From NCBI GenBank assembly GCA_020438485.1, contig JAGQUM010000018.1, forward strand, positions 1-64,000: a DNA stretch of 64,000 bases, read 5' to 3'. The stretch is from Thermoleophilia bacterium (GTDB lineage: Bacteria > Actinomycetota > Thermoleophilia > Miltoncostaeales > Miltoncostaeaceae). A program made the position numbers and the translations under genes. Below the pieces are notes generated by a model. That model worked only from the letters and a program-made list of their open reading frames with translations, searched no databases and was not told the DNA's origin. How positions within the stretch are numbered: the first letter of the stretch is position 1; each line of letters starts with the position of its first letter. Below are positions 46,420 to 53,992 of the stretch, in pieces.

Positions 46420-48627
46420 GTGCCCGCTTTGACCCCCCGCCGACTGGCCTTCGCGTCGTCGCGCCACCCCCGCCGCGTGCTGGCGCTCTGGGGCATCGTC
46501 CTGGTGGCGTGCATCGGCGTCATCGCGACACTGCTGCCCAGCGCCACCACCACGCAGGCCGAGTTCCGCGGCACGCCCGAGGGCATGCGCGGGCACGACC
46601 TGATGAAGGACCGCCTCGGCGTCGAGGAGCCCATCACGGAGTCGATCGTGATCCGCAACGACGGCGCGTCGGTGCGCGAGGCCGGCGTGCGCAAGGCCGC
46701 CGCGCGGCTCACCGCCGACCTGCGGGCGCTTGAGCCCGGCGAGGTGTCACGCGTCGTCAGCCCGTTCGACCCGGGCGGCCCGCCGACCCTCATCAGCCGC
46801 GATGGCACGGCCGCCGTGATCTCGGTGATCATGGCCGGCGACGACGACGCCGCGTACGACAACGTGCCGGACGTCCTGCGCATCGCCCGTGCGGCGGAGG
46901 CGACTCCGGGCGTCACGGCCGACGTGGCGGGTACGGCGTCCGCGGCCCGCACCAGCTCCTCGCAGGCCGAGGAGGACCTGACGCGCGGCGAGCTGATGGT
47001 GGGCCTGCCGGTGGCCCTGATCGTGCTGCTGCTGGTGTTCCGGGCGGTCGGGGCCCTGCTGCTGCCGCTCGTGGTGGCGTTCGCGTCCGTGATCGTGTCG
47101 CTGGCGCTGACCGGCCTCGCGGGCCAGATCTCCCCCCTGTCGTTCTTCATCACGAACATGATCACGACGATGGGCCTCGCCGTGGGCATCGACTACGCAC
47201 TGTTCGTCGTGTCCCGGTACCGCGAGGAGCGCGCGGCAGGCAGGCCCGTGCGCGCGGCGGTGGACGTGGCCAGCGCCACGAGCGGCCGCGCCGTGGGCTT
47301 CTCGGGCCTCGCCGTCGTCGTCGCGCTCGTGGGTCTCCTGATCGTGCCCACCAGCATCTTCCTGTCGCTGGCGCTGGGGGCGATCTTCGCGGTGGTCGTG
47401 GCCGTCGCCGCGTCGATGACGCTGCTGCCGGCCACGCTGACGCTGATGGGCGACCGCATCGAGTGGATGGGCCTGCCGCGCAGGCGCGGCGCCGACGCCG
47501 CCCATGGGCGGGGCTTCGCGAGGGTCGCCGACGCCGTCATGCGCCGACCCGTGCTGGCCGTCGTGGCCGCCACCGCCGTGATGCTGGCCGCCGCGTCGCC
47601 CGTGCTGGGCATCCGCACCGGCATGAACGGCATCGAGTCCCTGCCGGCGGACAGCGGCCCGCGCCAGGCGTATCAGGTGCTGGCATCCGACTTCGGGGCG
47701 GGCAGCGGCGGCCCCGTGATCGTGACGCTGACCGGCGACGTGACCACGCCCGAGGCGAGGAAGGCGATCGGCGACCTCACGGCGGCCGTGGGCCGCATCC
47801 CGGACGTGGGGCCCGCGACGGCGACGCCCACCCCATCCGCCGGCATCGCGCTGGTGGAGGCGTCGCTGAGGGTGGCGCCCACGTCGTCCCGCGCGATCGA
47901 CGTGGTGCGCGAGTTGCGGGACACGATCATCCCGGCAAACATCGCGGGCTCGGGCCTCCAGAGCGCCGTGACGGGCGAGAGCGCCCTTCACACGGACTTC
48001 ATCGACATCACCGACCGCTACCTGCCCATCGTGGTGGGCATCGTCCTGGTGCTGTCGTTCCTGGTGCTCCTGGTCGCGTTCCGGTCCATCGTCGTGCCGG
48101 TCAAGGCCATCCTGATGAACCTGCTGAGCGTCGGCGCCGCGTACGGGCTGCTGGTGCTCGTGTTCCAGCACGGCGTGGGCGCGGACCTGCTGGGATTCCA
48201 GCAGGTGGACAAGGTCGAGGCCTGGGTGCCGCTGTTCCTGTTCGCGGTGCTGTTCGGCCTCTCCATGGACTACCACGTGTTCCTGCTGAGCCGGATCCGC
48301 GAGGAGTACGAGCGCACCGGCGACACGCCCACCGCCGTGCGCAACGGCATCGCGTCGAGCGCCCGCCTCATCACCGGCGCGGCGCTGATCATGGTGGCGG
48401 TGTTCGGCGGTTTCGCGCTGGGCAAGCTCGTCATGTTCCAGCAGATGGGATTCGGGCTGGCCGTCGCGGTGTTCCTCGACGCGTTCGTGATCCGCACCGT
48501 GCTGGTGCCCGGCGCCATGCGGCTACTCGGCACGCGCAACTGGTACCTCCCGTCGTGGCTGCAGTTCCTGCCCCACGTGGACGTGGAGGGGACCGTGTCG
48601 CGGGTGGGAGGGACCGTCACGCGCTGA
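46420..48627 (+). CDS. MMPL-family RND transporter
   Basis: A 735-residue RND-superfamily membrane transporter with twelve TM segments in two MMPL repeats. Proton-relay residues appear in TM4 (GLAVGIDYALFVVSRYREE, cited by GLAVGIDYALFVVSR) and TM10 (LFGLSMDYHVFLLSRIREE, cited by GLSMDYHVFLLSRI). A periplasmic loop follows TM1 and TM7. MMPL proteins export lipids or drugs; which one cannot be told. GTG at 46420 after GAGGAG. In an operon with the TetR regulator. Confidence 0.94.
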   Translation: MPALTPRRLAFASSRHPRRVLALWGIVLVACIGVIATLLPSATTTQAEFRGTPEGMRGHDLMKDRLGVEEPITESIVIRNDGASVREAGVRKAAARLTADLRALEPGEVSRVVSPFDPGGPPTLISRDGTAAVISVIMAGDDDAAYDNVPDVLRIARAAEATPGVTADVAGTASAARTSSSQAEEDLTRGELMVGLPVALIVLLLVFRAVGALLLPLVVAFASVIVSLALTGLAGQISPLSFFITNMITTMGLAVGIDYALFVVSRYREERAAGRPVRAAVDVASATSGRAVGFSGLAVVVALVGLLIVPTSIFLSLALGAIFAVVVAVAASMTLLPATLTLMGDRIEWMGLPRRRGADAAHGRGFARVADAVMRRPVLAVVAATAVMLAAASPVLGIRTGMNGIESLPADSGPRQAYQVLASDFGAGSGGPVIVTLTGDVTTPEARKAIGDLTAAVGRIPDVGPATATPTPSAGIALVEASLRVAPTSSRAIDVVRELRDTIIPANIAGSGLQSAVTGESALHTDFIDITDRYLPIVVGIVLVLSFLVLLVAFRSIVVPVKAILMNLLSVGAAYGLLVLVFQHGVGADLLGFQQVDKVEAWVPLFLFAVLFGLSMDYHVFLLSRIREEYERTGDTPTAVRNGIASSARLITGAALIMVAVFGGFALGKLVMFQQMGFGLAVAVFLDAFVIRTVLVPGAMRLLGTRNWYLPSWLQFLPHVDVEGTVSRVGGTVTR

Positions 48628-48900
48628 GGCGCGCGGGGCCGGCCGCCCCCGGGATACGCGGGCGGCGCATCGGCATGTGGTGGGTCGCCACGCCCCGCAC
48701 CACGGCGCGTCGGCGCCCGACCTCGCGAAAGCCGCGGCGCGCGAAGAACCCCGGCGGGTTCGCAGGCGCGCGTCCCGCCGGGCCGTGCCGCGCCACGCCG
48801 CCCGCGTCGGGATGCCGCCGATCAGCGCGCCGCCGCACCGCCCCCGTGTGGCCAGGGTGGACGAACGGGGTGGTTCACGGCGAGCGCGTCGGCCGCCGCG
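48617..48900 (-). pseudogene. Frameshifted GNAT acetyltransferase remnant
   Basis: Reading the minus strand across frames recovers a GNAT tail: FVHPGHT, then after a frame change GRCGGALIGGI (acetyl-CoA loop) and ARRDARLRT, then after a second change NPPGFFARRGFREVGRR (the classic FYxRxGF-x-E region) and MRRPRIPG to a stop at 48617. Each piece is collinear and GC3-rich. The N-terminal half is not found. The end overlaps the mmpL 3' end by about ten bases. I read this as a decayed gene. Confidence 0.55.
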
Positions 48901-48916
48901 TGCCCCCGGAAGACGA

Positions 48917-48943
48917 GAAAGGCCCCGCGCCGCAGGGCCTTTC
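48917..48943 (-). terminator. Terminator after tRNA-Ala
   Basis: GAAAGGCCC (48917-48925) and GGGCCTTTC (48935-48943) make a perfect 9-bp stem with a 9-base loop, seven bases past the tRNA 3' end on the minus strand, followed by TCGTCTTCC. Confidence 0.75.
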
Positions 48944-48949
48944 GTGAGG

Positions 48950-49022
48950 TGGAGGATGACGGGATCGAACCGACGACCTTCGCGCTGCCAGCGCGACGCT
49001 CTCCCAGCTGAGCTAATCCCCC
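48950..49022 (-). tRNA. tRNA-Ala (anticodon GGC)
   Basis: A 73-base cloverleaf on the minus strand. Acceptor GGGGGAT pairs with ATCCTCC; D arm GCTC/GAGC; anticodon stem TCGCG/CGCGA around loop CTGGCAG, anticodon GGC at 48989-48987; T loop TTCGATC. Discriminator base is A and CCA is not encoded (the next bases are CCT). No intron. Confidence 0.96.
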
Positions 49023-49139
49023 GGGTCCACCGATTATAGGTCACGCGCACCCCCGTGCAAGCGGCCGGGGGCGCCGTCACCGGCGGCGGCAAGGGGGATT
49101 TCGGCGGCCCGGGGGGCGGTCTTGAACGCCGGGGCCCCG

Positions 49140-49892
49140 TCAGCGCATGAAGTACGCGATGGCGACGCACACGGAGATCACGACGACGGCGCCGCGCAGC
49201 ACCTGCGGGTCGACGCCGCGCACCCACCTGCCGGCCACCCACGCGCCCACCATGGCGCCGACAGCCATGACGGGCACCACCACCCACTCCACGTGCCCGG
49301 AGAAGAACAGGAAGACGGCGGCCGCGAGGTTGGCCACCGCCGAGGTCAGCTGCTTCAGCGCGTTGATGCGGATGAGGTTGTCGGGCACCACGAGGCTGTA
49401 GAGCGCGAGCAGGATGATCCCGAGGCCGGCGCCGAAGAACCCGCCGTAGACGGACCCCACGAACGCCGCGATGCCCGTGGCCACCAGGTGTCCCGTCGTC
49501 GGCTGATCGCCGTGCGCAGCGACGCGGTCCTTCACCCATCGCTTCATCCAGGGGTCCGCGCCGATCAGCACTGCCGCGGCCAGGATCAGCCACGGCACCA
49601 GGGACGAGAACAGCTTCTCCCCGGTCACCAGCAGCAGCGCCCCGCCCGCGATGCCGCCCAGCAGCGCGGGGAGGGCGACCACCATCGCCCGCCGCTTCTG
49701 CCCCTGGAGGTCGTACCGCTGGGCCGCCGTGCCGCTGATGTAGCCGGGCGACAACGCGACGGTGTTCGTGACGTTGGCGGGCAGCGCGGGCACACCGACG
49801 GCCAGGAGCGCCGGGAACGTCAGCAGCGAGCCGCCGCCCGCCAGCGCGTTGACGCCGCCGCCGGCCAGGGCGGACGCGCCCAGCAGCGCCAT
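49140..49892 (-). CDS. TauE/SafE-family sulfite/organosulfonate permease
   Basis: An integral membrane protein of about 250 residues with eight hydrophobic segments. The family's two half-motifs appear as NALAGGGSLLTFPALLAVGVP (cited by NALAGGGSLLTFPALL) plus NVTNTVALSPGY and, in the second half, GSVYGGFFGAGLGIILLALY. Members export sulfite or organic anions; substrate undetermined. The start is uncertain: ATG 49892 is used, but ribosome binding is weak and a CTG 21 bases earlier is possible. The nearest upstream gene is rsfS, whose stop is 34 bases away. Confidence 0.88.
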   Translation of the reverse strand: MALLGASALAGGGVNALAGGGSLLTFPALLAVGVPALPANVTNTVALSPGYISGTAAQRYDLQGQKRRAMVVALPALLGGIAGGALLLVTGEKLFSSLVPWLILAAAVLIGADPWMKRWVKDRVAAHGDQPTTGHLVATGIAAFVGSVYGGFFGAGLGIILLALYSLVVPDNLIRINALKQLTSAVANLAAAVFLFFSGHVEWVVVPVMAVGAMVGAWVAGRWVRGVDPQVLRGAVVVISVCVAIAYFMR

Positions 49893-49926
49893 CTCGGGAA
49901 TGGAGTAGCTCAGCGTGCCCGGACCG

Positions 49927-50346
49927 CTAGGACGACGACGCGGCGGCGCGCTCGACGCCCTCGCCGTCGCCGAACGCGCGCTGCGGGGCCTCGCGCCACA
50001 GCCGGTCGAGCCGGTAGAAGTCGCGCGCCTGCGGCGTGAAGACATGGACCACGGCGTCGAGATAGTCGAGCAACACCCATTCGCCCTCGCGCTCGCCCTC
50101 GGCGCGGCGCGGCATGATGCGATGGTCCTCCTTCAGGACCCGGCGGATCTCGTCGCTGATCGCCTTGGTCTGACGGGGCGTGTTGCCGGTGCAGACCACC
50201 ATGTAGTCGGTGTAGTCCACGAGGCCACGCAGGTCGACGATGACGATGTCGGTGGCCTTCTTGTCGGCGGCGGCCTCAGCCATGAGCTGGGCCAGGTCGG
50301 TGGAGGTCGCGCCTGCTCCTTCGGGACGGTGACGTGCTGTCACCAC
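49927..50346 (-). CDS. rsfS: Ribosomal silencing factor RsfS
   Basis: RsfS binds L14 and stops 50S-30S joining when nutrients are short. The product of about 139 residues has the core KKATDIVIVDLRGLVDYTDYMVVCTGNT (cited by DIVIVDLRGLVDYTDYMVV), RQTKAISDEIRR and GEWVLLDYLDAVVHVFTPQARDFYRLDRLW (cited by WVLLDYLDAVVHVFTP). GTG codons at 50346 and 50343 are both possible; TACCCT just upstream (50354-50349) suggests a short or absent leader. nadD is 253 bases upstream; that gap holds no supported gene. Confidence 0.93.
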   Translation of the reverse strand: MVTARHRPEGAGATSTDLAQLMAEAAADKKATDIVIVDLRGLVDYTDYMVVCTGNTPRQTKAISDEIRRVLKEDHRIMPRRAEGEREGEWVLLDYLDAVVHVFTPQARDFYRLDRLWREAPQRAFGDGEGVERAAASSS

Positions 50347-50599
50347 CGAGGGTAAGGCATGGCCCGGTCGGCCCGCAACCGGACGGGTGGGCGGGATTCG
50401 CCCCCTCCGGCCTGCCGGCGGACGCGACGGGGATGGCCCGCCTTCGCCGCCGTGGAGCGGGCGGGGGGGGTGCGGGCGCGCGATCCACCCCGGCGACGCC
50501 CGGGCGCGGCGCGTCGTCGTGCCCGCCGGGGGGCGCTCACGCGACGGCCATCGTGGAGGACGCGGACGATGCGTTCTTGGCCGGCGCCGACCCCGGGGT

Positions 50600-51217
50600 C
50601 TACGGGCGACCCGCGTCTGCCGGCGCGTCCCCGTTGCGGCGCCGCAGAAGGGCCTCCACCGCCGGAGTGACGAGGTAGCGCACCGGGCCGCCCTCGGCCA
50701 AGCGCTCTCGGATCATGGTGGACGACACCTGCACGACGGGGGTCTCAAGCACGTCGACCCTGCCGGGGGCCACGTCGCGAGCCACGGACGCGATCCAGTC
50801 CGGGCCGTGGGCGTCGCGCGGCATCACCGCCAGCCGGGCGAGCCGCAGGATCTCGCCGGGGTCGCGCCAGCGCGGCAGCGTGGGCAGTCGGTCGGCGCCC
50901 ATCATGAACCACAGCTCGGCACCGGGGTTCCTGGCCGCGATCGCGCGCAGCGTGTCGACGGTGTACGACGGGCCGTCGCGGCGCACCTCGACGTCGCTGG
51001 CGCTGAGGCCCGGGTGGTCCTCCACGGCCGCCTCCACCATCGCCAGCCGGTCGGCGGCGGGGAACGCCGGCGCCTTCTTGTCGGTGGGCACGCCGGTGGG
51101 CACCAGCAGCACCTCGTCCAGGTGGAAGCGCCACCAGGCCTCCTGGGCCACCACCAGGTGCCCGATGTGGGGCGGGTCGAACGCCCCGCCCAGGATGCCG
51201 ATGCGCCGGCCGGCCAC
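50600..51217 (-). CDS. nadD: Nicotinate-nucleotide adenylyltransferase
   Basis: Makes deamido-NAD from NaMN and ATP, the substrate of the NadE encoded at 23889. The 205 residues have the nucleotidyltransferase motif GILGGAFDPPHIGHL and VSSTMIRERLAEGG (the ISST-x-IR signature). GTG 51217 is one base after the proB stop, with GGAGGG six bases before it, inside proB. Confidence 0.96.
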   Translation of the reverse strand: MAGRRIGILGGAFDPPHIGHLVVAQEAWWRFHLDEVLLVPTGVPTDKKAPAFPAADRLAMVEAAVEDHPGLSASDVEVRRDGPSYTVDTLRAIAARNPGAELWFMMGADRLPTLPRWRDPGEILRLARLAVMPRDAHGPDWIASVARDVAPGRVDVLETPVVQVSSTMIRERLAEGGPVRYLVTPAVEALLRRRNGDAPADAGRP

Positions 51218-51218
51218 G

Positions 51219-52319
51219 CTAGCCCTCCACCAGCACGAACCGGTCGCGGTGGATGACCTCGGCGGGCAGCATCAGCCCGCGCGCGGCGATCGCCGCCGAG
51301 CTGAGTCCCCTCACGGCGTCCACGTCGGCGCGCGACATGGCGGCGATGCCCTTGCCCACGGGCTCCCCCGACGCGCCCACCACGTCCACCGCGTCGCCGA
51401 CGGTGAACGCCCCCGACGCGCCCGTGACCCCCACGGCCAGCAGCGAGCGCCCCTTCACGCGCAGCGCGCGCGCAGCGCCGTCGTCGACCGCGACACGGCC
51501 CCGCGACGGCTTGGCGTGGCGCAGCCACAGCTTGAACGCGGGCTCCCGCTGGGCGCGGGGCCGGAAGCGGGTGCCCACGCTGCCGCCGTGGGTGACCGTG
51601 GACACCACGTCCGGGTCGGAGCCCGACGCCACGACCGTCGTGATGCCGGCGCCCACGGCCATGGCGGCGGCGCCGATCTTGGATGACACCCCGCCGCGCC
51701 CCAGAGCCGAGCCGCCCCCCAGGGGGGCCAGCGCGACGCCCTCAGGGCCGACGTCGGAGCGCACGTCGCCCAGCAGGACGGGGCTGCCGTCGTCGCCCAC
51801 GCCGTACAGCCCGTCCCGGTCGGTCATGAGCACCAGCCACGTCGCGCCCAGCAGCACGGCCACCTGGGCCGCCAGCACGTCGTTGTCGCCGAACGTCACC
51901 TCGTCCGTCGCCGTGGTGTCGTTCTCGTTCACCACGGGCACGGCGCCCAGCTCGACCAGGCGGGTCAGCGTGGTGCGCGCGTTGAGGTACGTCGCCCTGC
52001 CGGCGATGTCATCGGAGGTCAGCAGGACCTGCGCCGGCGTGATGCCGTGGCGGGCGAACGCCTCCTGGTAGTGGCGGAACAGGATGCCCTGACCGACGGC
52101 CGACGCCGCCTGCAGGTCCTCCAGGGCCGTGGGCCGGGCCGGGAACCCCAACGGCGCGAAGCCGCACGCGATGGCGCCGCTCGACACGAGCACGGGGCGG
52201 TGCCCGAGGCGTGCGACGCGTGCCAGGTCCGCCACCCTCATCTCGAGCACGTCCAGCCGCACCCGCCCCGCACCGTCCACCAGCGTGGACGATCCCACCT
52301 TCGCGACGACGACGCTCAC
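51219..52319 (-). CDS. proB: Glutamate 5-kinase
   Basis: First step of proline synthesis. The 366 residues contain the amino-acid kinase domain (VAKVGSSTL, LVSSGAIACG, VNENDTTATDE, LLMTDRDGLY as LVLMTDRDGLY) and a C-terminal PUA domain (DDGAARALRVKGRSLLAVGV, cited by GAARALRVKGRSLL). GTG 52319 overlaps the obg stop (GTGA). proA does not follow, in contrast to many relatives. Confidence 0.96.
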   Translation of the reverse strand: MSVVVAKVGSSTLVDGAGRVRLDVLEMRVADLARVARLGHRPVLVSSGAIACGFAPLGFPARPTALEDLQAASAVGQGILFRHYQEAFARHGITPAQVLLTSDDIAGRATYLNARTTLTRLVELGAVPVVNENDTTATDEVTFGDNDVLAAQVAVLLGATWLVLMTDRDGLYGVGDDGSPVLLGDVRSDVGPEGVALAPLGGGSALGRGGVSSKIGAAAMAVGAGITTVVASGSDPDVVSTVTHGGSVGTRFRPRAQREPAFKLWLRHAKPSRGRVAVDDGAARALRVKGRSLLAVGVTGASGAFTVGDAVDVVGASGEPVGKGIAAMSRADVDAVRGLSSAAIAARGLMLPAEVIHRDRFVLVEG

Positions 52320-53260
52320 GTGACGCCCGGGGCGGCCAGGAACCCGGTCACCGCGTCCCGGAGGTCGTCCACGCCGGCGTCCAGCACGATCTCCACGGCC
52401 CGGTCGGCCCAGCTCGGTGCGTTATCAGGGTCGGAGAACGTCGCGACCACCCATTCGGTGGCGTCGTCGCGACGGAACGGGGCGATCCCCTGCCGCACGC
52501 GCGCGATACGGTCGCCCGCCGGCTCGGGATCCTCCTCGCTGACGCAGTGGAGGATCAGTCTCGCGTTCTCGACCTGCGCGAGGTGCGCGCGGGGCCGGGG
52601 GGTGCCGTCCTCGGCCAGCCCGGGGACGTCCGCGACCAGGTACAGGTTGGCGTAGTCGTCCGTGAGGGGCCCGAACGCGGGCTCGCGCGTGGAGTGCGGG
52701 TAGGGGGCGACGGTGGCGGCGGCCCCGGTCAGCGCGTGCAGCAGCGCGCTCTTGCCCGCGTTCGGCAGGCCCACGATCACTGCGTCGACGGGCGAGATGA
52801 ACTCCAGCGTCAGCCACGCCGCCTCGCCGGGCATGCCGGGCACTGTCTCGCGCGGCGTGCGGTGCGTGGACGACTTGAACGCCCGATTGCCCACGCCGCC
52901 CTCGCCGCCGCGGGCCACGAGCACCCTGTCACCCGCGTCGTTGAGGCGCGCGATCACCTCGTCGTCGCGCAGCACGCGGGTGCCGGGTGGAACCGGGACC
53001 TCCAGGTCGGCGCCCGCCTTTCCGTGCTTGCCCCGTCCCTCCCCCGGCATGCCGGGGCGCGCCTTGTGGTGCACGGCGTGGCGGAACAGCGACAGGTCGA
53101 CATGATCGTCGTCGGCCACGAGCAGCACATCGCCGCCCCGGCCGCCGTTGCCGCCGTCGGGGCCGCCCTTCGGGATGTACTTCTCGCGGCGGAACGACAG
53201 GCAGCCGCCGCCGCCGTGGCCGCCCTCCACGTGAATCCGCGCGGTGTCGGTGAAGGGCAT
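52316..53260 (-). CDS. obg: Obg-family GTPase with a degenerate G4 motif and no OCT domain
   Basis: A 314-residue Obg. The glycine-rich Obg domain (1-156) is intact: HVEGGHGGGGCLSFRREKYIPKGGPDGGNGG, cited by GGHGGGGCLSFRREKY and GGPDGGNGGRGGD. The G domain has G1 GLPNAGKS (164-171), switch T in YPHSTREPAFG and G3 DVPG (211-214). Where Obg proteins carry V-x-NKxD, this one reads VVATFSDPD (271-279), and the protein ends at GVDDLRDAVTGFL soon after, without the C-terminal OCT domain; G5 is also unclear. Obg helps 50S assembly. Guanine specificity is therefore doubtful. Confidence 0.9.
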   Translation of the reverse strand: MPFTDTARIHVEGGHGGGGCLSFRREKYIPKGGPDGGNGGRGGDVLLVADDDHVDLSLFRHAVHHKARPGMPGEGRGKHGKAGADLEVPVPPGTRVLRDDEVIARLNDAGDRVLVARGGEGGVGNRAFKSSTHRTPRETVPGMPGEAAWLTLEFISPVDAVIVGLPNAGKSALLHALTGAAATVAPYPHSTREPAFGPLTDDYANLYLVADVPGLAEDGTPRPRAHLAQVENARLILHCVSEEDPEPAGDRIARVRQGIAPFRRDDATEWVVATFSDPDNAPSWADRAVEIVLDAGVDDLRDAVTGFLAAPGVT

Positions 53261-53287
53261 CGGCGTGACCGCCCGGCCCCGCGGGCG

Positions 53288-53554
53288 CTAGGCCGCGCCG
53301 GCCTCCACCGGGTGCACGAAGATGCGCCGCCCCTTGCGGCCGTTCGTGAACTCCACCCGGCCGCTGACCGTCGCGAAGATGGTGTAGTCGCGCCCCATGC
53401 CGGCGCCGTCGCCGGGGTGGAACTCGCTGCCGCGCTGGCGGACGATGATCGATCCCGCGGGCACGAGTTGCCCCGAGAACACCTTCACGCCGAGGCGCTT
53501 CGCCGCGGAATCGCGACCGTTGCGGCTGGAACCGCCACCCTTCTTGTGAGCCAT
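53288..53554 (-). CDS. rpmA: 50S ribosomal protein L27
   Basis: An 88-residue ribosomal protein near the peptidyl-transferase centre. It starts [20 protein letters not shown], with [23 protein letters not shown] (cited by [19 protein letters not shown]). No N-terminal extension of the type cleaved in Firmicutes. ATG after GGGGGA. Confidence 0.98.
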   Translation of the reverse strand: MAHKKGGGSSRNGRDSAAKRLGVKVFSGQLVPAGSIIVRQRGSEFHPGDGAGMGRDYTIFATVSGRVEFTNGRKGRRIFVHPVEAGAA

Positions 53555-53566
53555 ATCGTCGTCCCC

Positions 53567-53866
53567 CTAGCCCGCGATGCTCTCGACGCTGACCCGCGAC
53601 AGGCGCGAGCGGTGCCCGCGGCGCTTGCGGATCTTCTTCTTGGCCTTGTACGTCGCCGCGATGAGCTTGGGGCCCAGCACGTGCTCCTCGACCTTCAGCG
53701 TCACGGTGCCGCCGCCGGTGATGTCGCCGCCGGCCTCACCGACCATCAGCGTGGTGGGCTTCAGCGTCTTGCCCTCGTCCTCGCCCAGCCGGTCGACGAG
53801 AAGCGTCTCGCCCGCCTTGACGCGGTACTGCTTGCCCCCGAGGGCGATTACGGCGTAGTCCGGCAC
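53567..53866 (-). CDS. rplU: 50S ribosomal protein L21
   Basis: A 99-residue early-assembly 50S protein, starting PDYAVIALGGKQYRVKAGE and ending KKKIRKRRGHRSRLSRVSV. GTG at 53866 is preceded by GGGAG; an upstream in-frame start would add about 35 residues unlike L21. Followed 12 bases later by rpmA. Confidence 0.96.
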   Translation of the reverse strand: MPDYAVIALGGKQYRVKAGETLLVDRLGEDEGKTLKPTTLMVGEAGGDITGGGTVTLKVEEHVLGPKLIAATYKAKKKIRKRRGHRSRLSRVSVESIAG

Positions 53867-53943
53867 CTTCGACTCCCACGACACATTGGATATCCGGCGT
53901 CGCGGCGGGCACAGCCCGACGGCGTTCTGCGACGCGACGCCGA

Positions 53944-53949
53944 ACACTA
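53944..53949 (-). promoter_or_regulatory. Possible -10 element for rplU-rpmA-obg-proB-nadD
   Basis: TAGTGT on the minus strand (53949-53944) would give a leader of about 70 bases before the rplU start. No convincing -35. Confidence 0.3.
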
Positions 53950-53992
53950 CCACGCGCGGGCCCATGCTCACAGCCCCCGCGCGTCCCCCCGG

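Noticed and set aside
50347-50599. A gene in the rsfS-nadD gap
   Set aside because: Only short frames without a ribosome binding site or recognisable features.
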